A model generated the notes under the pieces. That model saw nothing but the letters and a program-made list of their open reading frames with translations. It did no database searches and had not been told where the DNA came from. A stretch of 64,000 nt of DNA, from NCBI GenBank assembly GCA_964017235.1, contig OZ024931.1, positions 97,916,221-97,980,220 on the forward strand, in the 5' to 3' direction. Both the position numbers and the translations under genes were made by a program. This DNA is from Sabellastarte sp. h YS-2021. Its lineage: Eukaryota > Annelida > Polychaeta > Sabellida > Sabellidae. Numbering within the stretch: the stretch's first letter is position 1; the number at the start of each line of letters is the position of its first letter. Positions 54,689 to 62,580 of this stretch are shown one piece after another.

Positions 54689-55060
54689 TTGAAAAATTTT
54701 GTTGTAATTTTAATTTTTATTAGATAAATACTTACCATTTCCTGACCATAGCTATTTGTTGGTGCCATCCAACTCACTGGCCAACGTTGAGAAACGTTTT
54801 AAGCTACTTAAGAAGCCAGTGAGTGAGTGTGGACTAGGAAGCCCCCCAATGGTCATGTGACCACGCCAATAGGCACCATTCATTGTTTTTGTTGCAAAGC
54901 TCACCCCTAGTACCCTAGTACTGAATCCGCGGGGAGGCTGGGGGGGACTATCCTGGTCAGGAAATGGTAAGTATTTATCTAATAAAAATTAAAATTACAA
55001 CAAAATTTTTCAATTTTATTGCGAAAAATACACTTACCATTTCCTGACCATTGCTGAATA
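54689..55060 (-). repeat. A1 3' ITR, G-rich block and ICR
   Basis: ITR box GGCCAACGTTGAGAAACG lies at 54,779-54,796, TCATGTGA at 54,853-54,860, the G-rich block at 54,929-54,947, and the ICR at 54,955-55,055 with core TTTTTCAATTTTATTGCG at 55,006-55,023. The left half of the ICR complements the 3' tip and the right half complements the 5' tip. Confidence 0.95.
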
Positions 55061-55434
55061 CAGCCTTCATGGATGGCAGGCAGTACTAGAATATAAAGAC
55101 CTAGTAACAACCAAATGAATAGTAACAAACACACCACAAGCATACCGGCATTCATACTCAGACTCACCTCAATCCCGAGGAAGCTGGACTGTTGAGTAAT
55201 ACCATGGAAGCCATACTCCATATGTTGATACCATTCATACCACCACCACTAAACACATCAAACAGCAAAGTAACAGCAAACAAACTGGACTATTTACAGC
55301 TGTACAACCATCTCAGAACACATCTGAAAAACAAGAAGCCAAATATAAGAACCAATACAAATACAGGCTTCAAAAAAACATATTCCAAATACAATGACAT
55401 TATAATAATAAAATATTAGTAATGACATTACCTA
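55061..55434 (-). other. A1 3' non-coding region
   Basis: About 370 bp between the ICR and the YR stop, A/T- and C/A-rich, with no ORF. It keeps the empty target site (CAGCCTTCATGG at about 55,066) of the SINE found in A2. Confidence 0.7.
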
Positions 55435-58344
55435 TTAACAGTTTACAATATGTTGAGCCGCAACCACAGGACCAATCTTCATAACATCCCCATTATGCCA
55501 GCACAAATCTTTCAGATAAAAATTTGTGAAGGTTGAATGGCTTCTCCAAAAACAGGAAGCCAAAATCTCATCTAAAGCAACTCCTCCCTTAAAAGCCAAA
55601 GAGGCAGCCAAAGCTCTGACCTCATGTGCCTTGACCTGGGAAACATTCTGAACCTCCTGATCAGATTTTTGATAAGCCATAATGATAGACTGCTTAATCC
55701 AAGAAGATATAGTAGCCTTCGAGATATCTTTTGAGTAGCCCTCCTTAATGGCTACAAAAAGACGTTTCTTGCCCTTCCTGAGATCTTTTGTCTTGTCAAG
55801 ATAATATCTCAAGGCCCTGACTGGACAAAGAGATCTATCCTGTACCAAAAATGGATCCAATGTAGGTTTCAAAGCAGGGATAACTACAGGTTGAATAGCC
55901 AAGGGTCCCTCCGAAGCCAACTGATTTTTAGCTATGAAAGCAGTTGAAGGAGAAAAAGTAACTTCTGACCAATCTCTTTTCCTACTGAAGGAGTCAAAAG
56001 TCCAAGCATGGACTTCACTACGCCTCTTACCAGAAGCCAAAGCCAGCAAGAACACTGTCTTGAAAGTCAAAATTTTGAGATCAGCTTTTGCCAAGGGCTC
56101 AAAAGGAGCCCGAGTGAGAGCAAGTAAGACCAAAGACAGGTCCCAATTCGGAATAGATCTATTTGCTGAAGGTCTGTCCCTATGAAAGCTAGCAATCAAA
56201 CGATTCAAATCTAAGCTTTGAGAAACCATTTGACCTGTAGAGCCTAGCCCATCTGCTACCGAGGTTCTGTAACCCGCAATAGTTCTAGGTTTCAAGTTCT
56301 TATCAGTGAAAAGATGATTAAAAAAATCAGCTATTTGAGGAATAGTTGGTTTTGTGACATCCACCTGATTCTCCTGGGCCCACTTTTGAAATATGGCCCA
56401 CCTTGAATCATATACTCGCCTTGAGGATTCTCTCTGAGGTGCCTTAATTCTATCTGCCACCTCAACAGAGAATCCTCCTTGACCTTCTTGAATGAGTCTA
56501 GATACCACGCATGGAGATTCAGATACTCCAGATTCTTGTGGAATCTGAGACTGAAAGGTTGCTTCAGTAGATTGTGCACTTGAGGAAGCCTCAGTGGAAT
56601 CTTGGCTGACAATTCCACCAGATCCCAAAACCAAGGCATCCCCGGCCACCCTGGTGCTATCACAATGACCCTGCACCTGTAGGTGATCATTTTCTGAACT
56701 AACTGGGGATGGATGGCCACTGGACAAAAAGCATAGGCGTCCAGAGCCTCCCAAGAGATGTTCAATGCATCTATCTGCCAGGCCTTGTCGTCTGGGACAG
56801 GAGATACGTAGGTTGGAAGTTTGGCATTCAAGCTGGTGGCAAACAGATCCACCATTGGCTTGTGCCAAACTTGGCAAATTTCTTGAAAGACCTGAGGATG
56901 CAAAGACCACTCTGTCTGAATGGCCTTGTCCCTCCTGGACAGGGAATCTGCTATCACATTGAGATTCCCTGGAATATGTCTGGCTCTGATGTAGATCTCC
57001 CTGGCATTGGACCATGCCAGAATTCTCCACATCAAAGCACACATTTCGAAGGAGTGAGTGCCTCCTTCCTTGTTGATATAGGAGACCACAGTTGAGTTGT
57101 CTGAAGAAACTAGCACGATTTTTTGCCTTAATTGTCCTTGAAAATGTTTGAGGGCTAGAAAAACAGCTTTCAGTTCCAAAATATTGATATGCAAGTTTCT
57201 TTCTGATTGCTGCCAGACCCCACTTATAGTACAATTGCTCAAGTGGGCCCCCCAACCCTTCTCTGATGCATCTGTGAAAATCAACACATTGTGTTCTTTC
57301 TGATGCAGATTCGAACCCTTGAGTAAGTTCTGAGGATCCATCCACCAAGCCAGATGGTCCTTTATCAGTTGAGAAATTGGAACTATCTTGTCCAAGGACT
57401 GGGGAAAGTGCCAGTTGGTCTTCAGAAACCACTGAAATGGTCTCATATGGATTCGACCTGAAGGAACTGTCTTCTCCATGGAAGCCATGACCCCAATTAG
57501 TGACATGAGCTTCCTTGGAGTAGTAGTGTGACCTTGCAAAATGGAAACTGCCAGAATTTTGAGTTTGTCCAATTTCTTTTGATTTGGGTAGACCAAACCT
57601 TCTCGAAGATTGAACCGATAACCCAGAAACTCGAGATCCTGAGTTGGATTGAGTTCTGATTTTTTGAAATTGACAATCCAACCCAACTTTCCCACTAGAT
57701 TGATCAATTTTTGAACATCCCGAGCACAAGAATCCGGATCCTTGGCCCTCACCAGCCAATCGTCCAAATACTGATGGATTCGAACCCCTTGTGAAAGAGC
57801 TATGAACTTTACCTCTTTCACTACTCGAGTGAACTCCAATGGAGCAGTCCCAATCCCGAAGGGTAGGGCTCTGAACTGACAAGCCTGACCCTGTACATGA
57901 AAGCGCAGATATTTTTGAAACTTTTGGTGTATGGGTACATGAAAATAAGCGTCGGTGAGATCTATGGAAGCCACCCACTCGCCTGCTTGAAGAGAAGCCC
58001 GAATGACTTCTGCAGTTTCCATTTTGAATGTGGGAACATGTAAGAATGTATTTACCACACTGAGATCTATTACTGGTCGCCATTTGTTTTCTGGTTTTGG
58101 AACCAGAAACAAACGACTGTAGAATCCGAGAGAGTTCTTGTTTTGAACCGGAACCACTGCCCTCTTTTGAACCATTTGTTGAACTGACTCCAGCAAAGCT
58201 TTTTGTTTTACTGGATCCGAATAACTGCTTTTTATTGTCGGATACCGGGCCAGAGGTGGTTTCTGTTTGAATGGAAGACAATAACCTTGTTTCAAAACAA
58301 GAACTACCCTCGGATGTACCTTGAAGTTTTCCCACACTTTCCAA
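55435..58344 (-). CDS. A1 tyrosine recombinase ORF (969 codons, N-terminal two thirds overlap RT)
   Basis: The YR domain occupies about residues 620-969: FSVEVADRIKAPQRESSRRV (SAM-like start), KPRTIAGYRTSVADGLG, then the catalytic set R774/R775 (ASGKRRSEVHA), H907 and R910 (KAHEVRALAAS), W933 (CFWRSHS) and Y943 (NFYLKD). It is a complete R-H-R-W-Y arrangement. The enzyme would insert the circular cDNA at a short core. Residues 1 to about 620 are read from the RT/RNase H region in another frame, are Ser/Gly/Gln-rich and show no known fold. The YR may start internally or by recoding. The frame has no stop for 2.9 kb. Confidence 0.9.
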   Translation of the reverse strand: MESVGKLQGTSEGSSCFETRLLSSIQTETTSGPVSDNKKQLFGSSKTKSFAGVSSTNGSKEGSGSGSKQELSRILQSFVSGSKTRKQMATSNRSQCGKYILTCSHIQNGNCRSHSGFSSSRRVGGFHRSHRRLFSCTHTPKVSKISALSCTGSGLSVQSPTLRDWDCSIGVHSSSERGKVHSSFTRGSNPSVFGRLAGEGQGSGFLCSGCSKIDQSSGKVGLDCQFQKIRTQSNSGSRVSGLSVQSSRRFGLPKSKEIGQTQNSGSFHFARSHYYSKEAHVTNWGHGFHGEDSSFRSNPYETISVVSEDQLALSPVLGQDSSNFSTDKGPSGLVDGSSELTQGFESASERTQCVDFHRCIREGLGGPLEQLYYKWGLAAIRKKLAYQYFGTESCFSSPQTFSRTIKAKNRASFFRQLNCGLLYQQGRRHSLLRNVCFDVENSGMVQCQGDLHQSQTYSRESQCDSRFPVQEGQGHSDRVVFASSGLSRNLPSLAQANGGSVCHQLECQTSNLRISCPRRQGLADRCIEHLLGGSGRLCFLSSGHPSPVSSENDHLQVQGHCDSTRVAGDALVLGSGGIVSQDSTEASSSAQSTEATFQSQIPQESGVSESPCVVSRLIQEGQGGFSVEVADRIKAPQRESSRRVYDSRWAIFQKWAQENQVDVTKPTIPQIADFFNHLFTDKNLKPRTIAGYRTSVADGLGSTGQMVSQSLDLNRLIASFHRDRPSANRSIPNWDLSLVLLALTRAPFEPLAKADLKILTFKTVFLLALASGKRRSEVHAWTFDSFSRKRDWSEVTFSPSTAFIAKNQLASEGPLAIQPVVIPALKPTLDPFLVQDRSLCPVRALRYYLDKTKDLRKGKKRLFVAIKEGYSKDISKATISSWIKQSIIMAYQKSDQEVQNVSQVKAHEVRALAASLAFKGGVALDEILASCFWRSHSTFTNFYLKDLCWHNGDVMKIGPVVAAQHIVNC

Positions 58345-58712
58345 TAATTTCCTAAACGGGCACCAGGATATTGTGTTTGTGTGCTTACCTCCATGCAGTC
58401 ACTTCCTCCTGCCCCTACCCCCTCGGGCAGAGCCTCTATTGTTGTTGAAAGCACCAGATTGTCTTTTGTTTTGCTCCCCTTGTTTGCTTTGCGAACGAAA
58501 ATTCTGGAAAGCAGCATTCTGGTACCTGTTTTGTGTCGATTCCTTCTTAGAATCAGTAAAAGAACGGGAACCGTAGGAATCTCCTCTGTGTTTCTTGAAA
58601 GCCGGTTCCCGGTTAATCTGGCTCCATTGGATGAAATTCTGCTCCACTTCTGCCAGAACCTTGGAATTAAACAATTCCTTTTTTGTGAGAGATGAATTTC
58701 TAAGTCTAGCAA
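56331..58712 (-). CDS. A1 reverse transcriptase / RNase H / methyltransferase-like ORF (793 aa)
   Basis: RT covers residues about 190-400: LVPKPENKWRPVIDL, ASIDLTDAYFHVPI (D251, D254), LPFGIGTAPLEF and YLDD at 315-318. RNase H covers about 475-595: D481 (FTDASEKGWGAHL), E513 (ILELKAVFLAL), D538 (SSDNSTVVSYI), then RHIPGNLNVIAD (D589). Residues about 618-700 (MVDLFATSLNAKLPTYVSP to VIAPGWPGMPWFWDL) form the domain reported as methyltransferase-like in DIRS elements; its activity is unproven. It makes the cDNA and degrades template RNA. It overlaps gag by about 310 nt and the YR frame by 2 kb. The first methionine lies inside gag, so the true start is uncertain. Confidence 0.93.
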   Translation of the reverse strand: MLDLEIHLSQKRNCLIPRFWQKWSRISSNGARLTGNRLSRNTEEIPTVPVLLLILRRNRHKTGTRMLLSRIFVRKANKGSKTKDNLVLSTTIEALPEGVGAGGSDCMEVSTQTQYPGARLGNYWKVWENFKVHPRVVLVLKQGYCLPFKQKPPLARYPTIKSSYSDPVKQKALLESVQQMVQKRAVVPVQNKNSLGFYSRLFLVPKPENKWRPVIDLSVVNTFLHVPTFKMETAEVIRASLQAGEWVASIDLTDAYFHVPIHQKFQKYLRFHVQGQACQFRALPFGIGTAPLEFTRVVKEVKFIALSQGVRIHQYLDDWLVRAKDPDSCARDVQKLINLVGKLGWIVNFKKSELNPTQDLEFLGYRFNLREGLVYPNQKKLDKLKILAVSILQGHTTTPRKLMSLIGVMASMEKTVPSGRIHMRPFQWFLKTNWHFPQSLDKIVPISQLIKDHLAWWMDPQNLLKGSNLHQKEHNVLIFTDASEKGWGAHLSNCTISGVWQQSERNLHINILELKAVFLALKHFQGQLRQKIVLVSSDNSTVVSYINKEGGTHSFEMCALMWRILAWSNAREIYIRARHIPGNLNVIADSLSRRDKAIQTEWSLHPQVFQEICQVWHKPMVDLFATSLNAKLPTYVSPVPDDKAWQIDALNISWEALDAYAFCPVAIHPQLVQKMITYRCRVIVIAPGWPGMPWFWDLVELSAKIPLRLPQVHNLLKQPFSLRFHKNLEYLNLHAWYLDSFKKVKEDSLLRWQIELRHLRENPQGEYMIQGGPYFKSGPRRIRWMSQNQLFLK

Positions 58713-60135
58713 TATCTTTATCTGTCACATCCCTATGACAAAGTTTGAGGAAATTATCCCTTCTGTTCAATAGCAAATTTGAAGCAAGGGTCATGGAGGT
58801 ATCCAACACATCATCTAAAGCTTTGCCTAGACATCCCATGGTGGTAGATTGGAGATGCAAACAATTCTGCATAAAATTCATGCTCTGTTGTATGTCCTCT
58901 TGATCCACAGACTCTTTCATTTTATCTAACATTTCATTTGTAGCCTTCTCCATTGCTGATTTGAACCAGAACACATGATTTAAAATCTGTATATTTTCCC
59001 TAGAAACTGTCTCCCAAGCCAAATATTGTTTTAAAGGTGTAGAAACCGAGGAAGGAGCTTGAAAGGGAGAAGCTGCAATGTTCTTAAATGCATCCTGAAT
59101 CCTAGGAGCAGTCAAAGAGAAAGATTGTGGAGAGACTTGATAGAACTTCATCTGTGGCTTTGGGAAAGGAAGGAAATGACCCTTGGACAAAGGTGGATGG
59201 TGAGGGTCATTGTCGTCTACATCATTGCTTCCCAAAGCAGAAAACTCCTTATACTTCCATAACTCCACTAATGGTTGAGCAGGAGGCAAAGCCATAGATT
59301 GTTGCACAGATTTTTTAACTTGATCTCTGCTTGAAAAAACAGAAGGAGGAACAAAACATTCAACATTCTTCACCTCCAAATCTAGCCATTTTTTGATAGT
59401 CTCCAAAGTGTCAGTGTAACCAGGTGAATCTTCCTCTTTAGGATGAATCTCACCCTGTTCCAAATCCGGATCCGGCTCATCTGAAGACTCTGAATGAGAT
59501 CTTTTCCTAGCCACACCGGATTCATCAGAAGCAAGACCGGATACAGATTGTCGGTCGAATTCAGCCCTTGTGATTGTAGATGACCTTCTGTCCAGCCGGC
59601 CCGGGGCGGTAGAAGTCGCAGAAGAAGATGAAGGTTTAGAACTCGCCAGCGGTTGCTTGGCAACCTGACAACTGTCCCTGCCGGAGCTAGTACGACTGCC
59701 AACAGTTTCAGAGTCCTTGTGTTCCAAATTCTGAATTCTTTGAGATAAAGTAGCAAACTCAGAGAAAAACCTGTCCAATTTGTCTTCTAGAGACCTACTT
59801 TTATTAGAAGCAGTAACAGAAGAAACTGAAACTTCATCCTCATCTAACAAAGAGTCATCAATACCACCTTCTTTACCGCCATTGTCCACCAAAGCAGAAG
59901 AATTCTGAGTTTTCTTGCTTTTATATCTATTCCTATTAAGCAATTTCCTCTTCTGATCTTCAGAAAATGCAGAACAAATAGCACACTCTGAAGATTTAAC
60001 ACAGGGATCGTCACCCTTCATATCATCCCTACACTTAGGGCAGTAGTGATGATCATCCCATTCTGCCATAAAATGGCCACAGAAAACACTTTTCCTCTGT
60101 CCTTTTTTAACCTTGTCCTGAGAAGACATTGTCAC
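58399..60135 (-). CDS. A1 Gag-like protein (578 aa)
   Basis: The N-terminus has a Cys/His cluster: C19, H21, H29/H30, C32, C35, C45, C51, C54 (VFCGHF, HHYCPKCR, GDDPCV, CAICSAF), shared with family-B Gag. An acidic, Ser-rich region with heptad-like spacing follows (SLEDKLDRFFSEFATLSQRI, about 110-135). Then come SSESDEPDPD-like acidic patches, a helical core (MNFMQNCLHLQST, LDDVLDTSMTLASNLLLNRR) and a Gly/Arg-rich tail (GSARGGRGRRK). It is likely the nucleic-acid-binding particle protein, by position and composition. The start at 60,135 fits the conserved context GAAGACATTGTC. Confidence 0.9.
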   Translation of the reverse strand: MTMSSQDKVKKGQRKSVFCGHFMAEWDDHHYCPKCRDDMKGDDPCVKSSECAICSAFSEDQKRKLLNRNRYKSKKTQNSSALVDNGGKEGGIDDSLLDEDEVSVSSVTASNKSRSLEDKLDRFFSEFATLSQRIQNLEHKDSETVGSRTSSGRDSCQVAKQPLASSKPSSSSATSTAPGRLDRRSSTITRAEFDRQSVSGLASDESGVARKRSHSESSDEPDPDLEQGEIHPKEEDSPGYTDTLETIKKWLDLEVKNVECFVPPSVFSSRDQVKKSVQQSMALPPAQPLVELWKYKEFSALGSNDVDDNDPHHPPLSKGHFLPFPKPQMKFYQVSPQSFSLTAPRIQDAFKNIAASPFQAPSSVSTPLKQYLAWETVSRENIQILNHVFWFKSAMEKATNEMLDKMKESVDQEDIQQSMNFMQNCLHLQSTTMGCLGKALDDVLDTSMTLASNLLLNRRDNFLKLCHRDVTDKDIARLRNSSLTKKELFNSKVLAEVEQNFIQWSQINREPAFKKHRGDSYGSRSFTDSKKESTQNRYQNAAFQNFRSQSKQGEQNKRQSGAFNNNRGSARGGRGRRK

Positions 60136-60234
60136 TACATATGCCTCACTACAGAACTAAAATTCCACAATAAATCCACGAAATAACTCCAGAAAAAACG
60201 AAAATTTCCAAAACACATCCACACTCAATGATGG

Positions 60235-60416
60235 CCAACAAAAACAATGAATGGCGCCTATTGGCGTGGTCACATGACCATTGGGGGGCTTCCTAGTCCA
60301 CACTCACTCACTGGCTTCTTAAGGTAGCTTAAAACGTTTCTCAACGTTGGCCAGTGAGTTGGATGGCACCAACAAATAGCTATGGTCAGGAAATGGTAAG
60401 TGTATTAAAATAAAAA
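60235..60416 (-). repeat. A1 5' ITR
   Basis: Contains TCACATGA (60,270-60,277), and a stem-loop with arms ACTCACTGGC (60,306-60,315) and GCCAGTGAGT (60,350-60,359). The tip is shortened. Confidence 0.93.
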
Positions 60417-60565
60417 TGGCAGGGCGCTTCAAAGGTGACACAGGGGTCATCTCCCTTGCCAGCCTCCCTACAGGTAGGGCAGTAGTTATGATTATCAAAA
60501 CTGAAGCAAAAATGGCGGCATTTCTGAGCTCTCGGTTTGTCTTTGTTTGCTTGATGGAGAGACAT
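60417..60565 (-). pseudogene. B1 gag N-terminus (beyond A1)
   Basis: The start codon is at 60,563-60,565 (minus): MSLHQANKDKPRAQKCRHFC, then NHNYCPTCREAGKGDDPC up to EAPC, where A1 interrupts. In family B the motif continues as CDICASF (see 26,370-26,395). It is the same Cys/His cluster as A1 Gag, and here it has no frameshift. Confidence 0.9.
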
Positions 60566-60779
60566 TTTAACGCAATAAAAAGACGTACAATTGGAACTGC
60601 CTGAACCGAGAAAACTCAAAACACGCGGATAGCAAGGAAAATACTTAAGTTGTGAAATCAATAATTTTACAGAACAATCTATGATATATATAAAATGAAA
60701 TATTCAAATATGATCTTCCAACAATATGTAAAGACTGAGAAATAAATGAAAATGTCTGTATATTTACAAACTGCTACCA

Positions 60780-60935
60780 GTCCATTGTGGCCAACGAGAA
60801 AGTACGGCGATTGGTCAGAAGTTATCACGTGACGACAACTACCAGTATATCCGGTGGCTAACAAGAACGATCTTTTTTTCTAAGACGTTGGCCCCGGGTG
60901 TGGCAACCCGAGAACAGCATTAAGTCCCACATGGT
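60780..60935 (-). repeat. B1 5' ITR
   Basis: TCACGTGA lies at 60,825-60,832. The ITR box complement is near 60,872-60,892. It ends in AAGTCCCACATGGT, about 24 bp short of the full tip seen in the ICR. Confidence 0.92.
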
Positions 60936-61650
60936 TACAAGGTTACAAGCGATTTACTCAACAATGAGAACCTTAAAGTAGCTACTGTTCAGCTATGGAA
61001 TGAGCAACAGGTCTGACATTTGACTATGCTACACCTAACCTAAAAGAAGGTGAATAACATATTTCAACAAAATGCTCTAAATGCAATAGTTTTAAACTTA
61101 CAAGCGATTTACTCAACAGTGAGAACATCAATGTAGCTATTGCTCAGCTACGGAATGAGCTACAGGGCTGCAATTTTATTAGAATATAGCTGATCCAAAC
61201 GTAGATGAATAACATATTTCAACAAAATACTCGAAATGCAATAGTTTTAAAGTTACAAGTGATTTACTCAACAGTGAGAATCTGAAAGTAGCTATTGCTC
61301 AGCTATGAAATGAGCTACAGGTCTGCAACTTCATTATGTCATAATTTACGCCAGCATAGTAAACTATGTATTGAAAGAAAGTCACGTGTGATACTTTCAA
61401 AGAAATTTGACACATTCTCATTTTTAAATTGTGCTACAAATCAGAAAATAGCTATTACTCGCTTAGCTAATGCAACAGAGCTCCAAACAATGCACCATCT
61501 TATAGCTATAGATAAAGTACCTGAACAATATATTTTACAGAAACACTCTACATGCAATAGTTTCAGAGTTATAAGTCATTTACTCAGAGTAGCCAAAATG
61601 GTCATAGCTATATTAAAATGCTACTGATTTTGTCAAAATTCGGTCCTTCT
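60936..61650 (+). repeat. S4 array, right part
   Basis: Resumes after B1 (GGTTACAAGCGATTTACTCA). It has four S4 units and then a longer unit with TTGTGCTACAAATCAGAAAA. Confidence 0.88.
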
Positions 61651-62580
61651 CTATTCTGACACCTGACAATATTGTAGCGAAAAAATGAGAAACCTAGCTT
61701 CAAAATTGTGGCCTAGAACATGCTGATGAACATACATACAAACAAACAAACATACAAACCGACTGACCAATAAGTAACAGTGTTGATTCTAGGAATTTCA
61801 AAAAGTGGGGGCGATCCCCCACCACTGCACAAAATGTGGGGGAGGAGCTAAAATATCTGGGGGATAATTCCATGATAAGTTTAAACTAATGAAAAAAACT
61901 TTTCTATTTATTTAGTCATTTTTAACAGTGGACTTCTGTTACTGATCAAGGCCACTTGGCTCACTGTGAACAGCTATCTACAAAAGTAAATGTTGGTTGA
62001 TAGTCTGGTGTAATAAAAATTTAAAAAAAAATTGAAAGCTCAAGAAATTATTTAAGGGAGACCATATAATCTGCCGGCGGTGATCTGTCGAACCTACATG
62101 AAAACAATTTACATGCAACTCGTGACCACAGGATCTCAAGACCAACAACTCGTACCCACAACTCGTACACAAACATTTTATAATAATAAATATTATTTCT
62201 ACTTGAAGATCAAATACTTGCAGGAAATATGAGATCACCCAATTAGGTGGGATTTTCTAACAATATTTTATATTTAATGAATAGAAATGCTGCTTTAAGT
62301 CTGTTTAGTTAAAGATCAAATACTTCAAATTCTCTTACTTCCATGGGGGTTTCCTAGCAATATTATGAAATAAAATATGCAAATTAGAAAACGTGAGGTC
62401 ATGGAATTCCGTGGGGGTTTCCTAGAACTATTATAAAATAAAATATGTAAACTAAAAATAGGACGCCCTGTTGCTTGTAGCTGCGACATATGAATAGAAA
62501 CAGGATAGCATAGAAGAACACACATTATCATGTGTAATGTCCACCCTATCAACCTTTTGTTAAGAAGATAGAAGCAAATT
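61651..62580. other. Array end with hairpin, then about 750 bp without a gene
   Basis: A (CATACAAACAAA)-type stretch lies at 61,731-61,760. A perfect hairpin GTGGGGG/CGAT/CCCCCAC lies at 61,805-61,822. After that, A/T-rich sequence with a local direct repeat (GGGGGTTTCCTAG...AAATAAAATATG at about 62,344 and 62,412). No gene seen. Confidence 0.6.

Larger units (their letters stand above)
54689..60416 (-). mobile_element. DIRS retrotransposon A1 (family A), structurally complete
   Basis: 5.7 kb. ITRs at 54,689-54,890 and 60,235-60,416 differ at only a few of about 165 positions. There is an ICR, and three long overlapping ORFs (Gag, RT/RNase H/MT-like, YR) have all catalytic residues. It is inserted in the gag of B1 after CAAAT, and B1 gag resumes at GGCAGGGCGC. 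The 5' tip has lost about six bases (TTTCGC) compared with A2 and with its own ICR. It is the youngest element in the window and the best candidate for recent activity. Confidence 0.95.
50560..60935 (-). mobile_element. DIRS retrotransposon B1 (family B), split by A1, lacking YR
   Basis: The 3' ITR and ICR lie at 50,560-50,945 and the 5' ITR at 60,780-60,935, inverted (GTCACGTGATAAC... and complement). Own sequence is about 4.6 kb. Relative to B2 it has lost the segment corresponding to 4,263-5,976, joining the ICR side directly to the methyltransferase-like domain, so the whole YR gene is gone. It carries in-frame stops in RT and RNase H. A1 sits in its gag. Confidence 0.92.
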
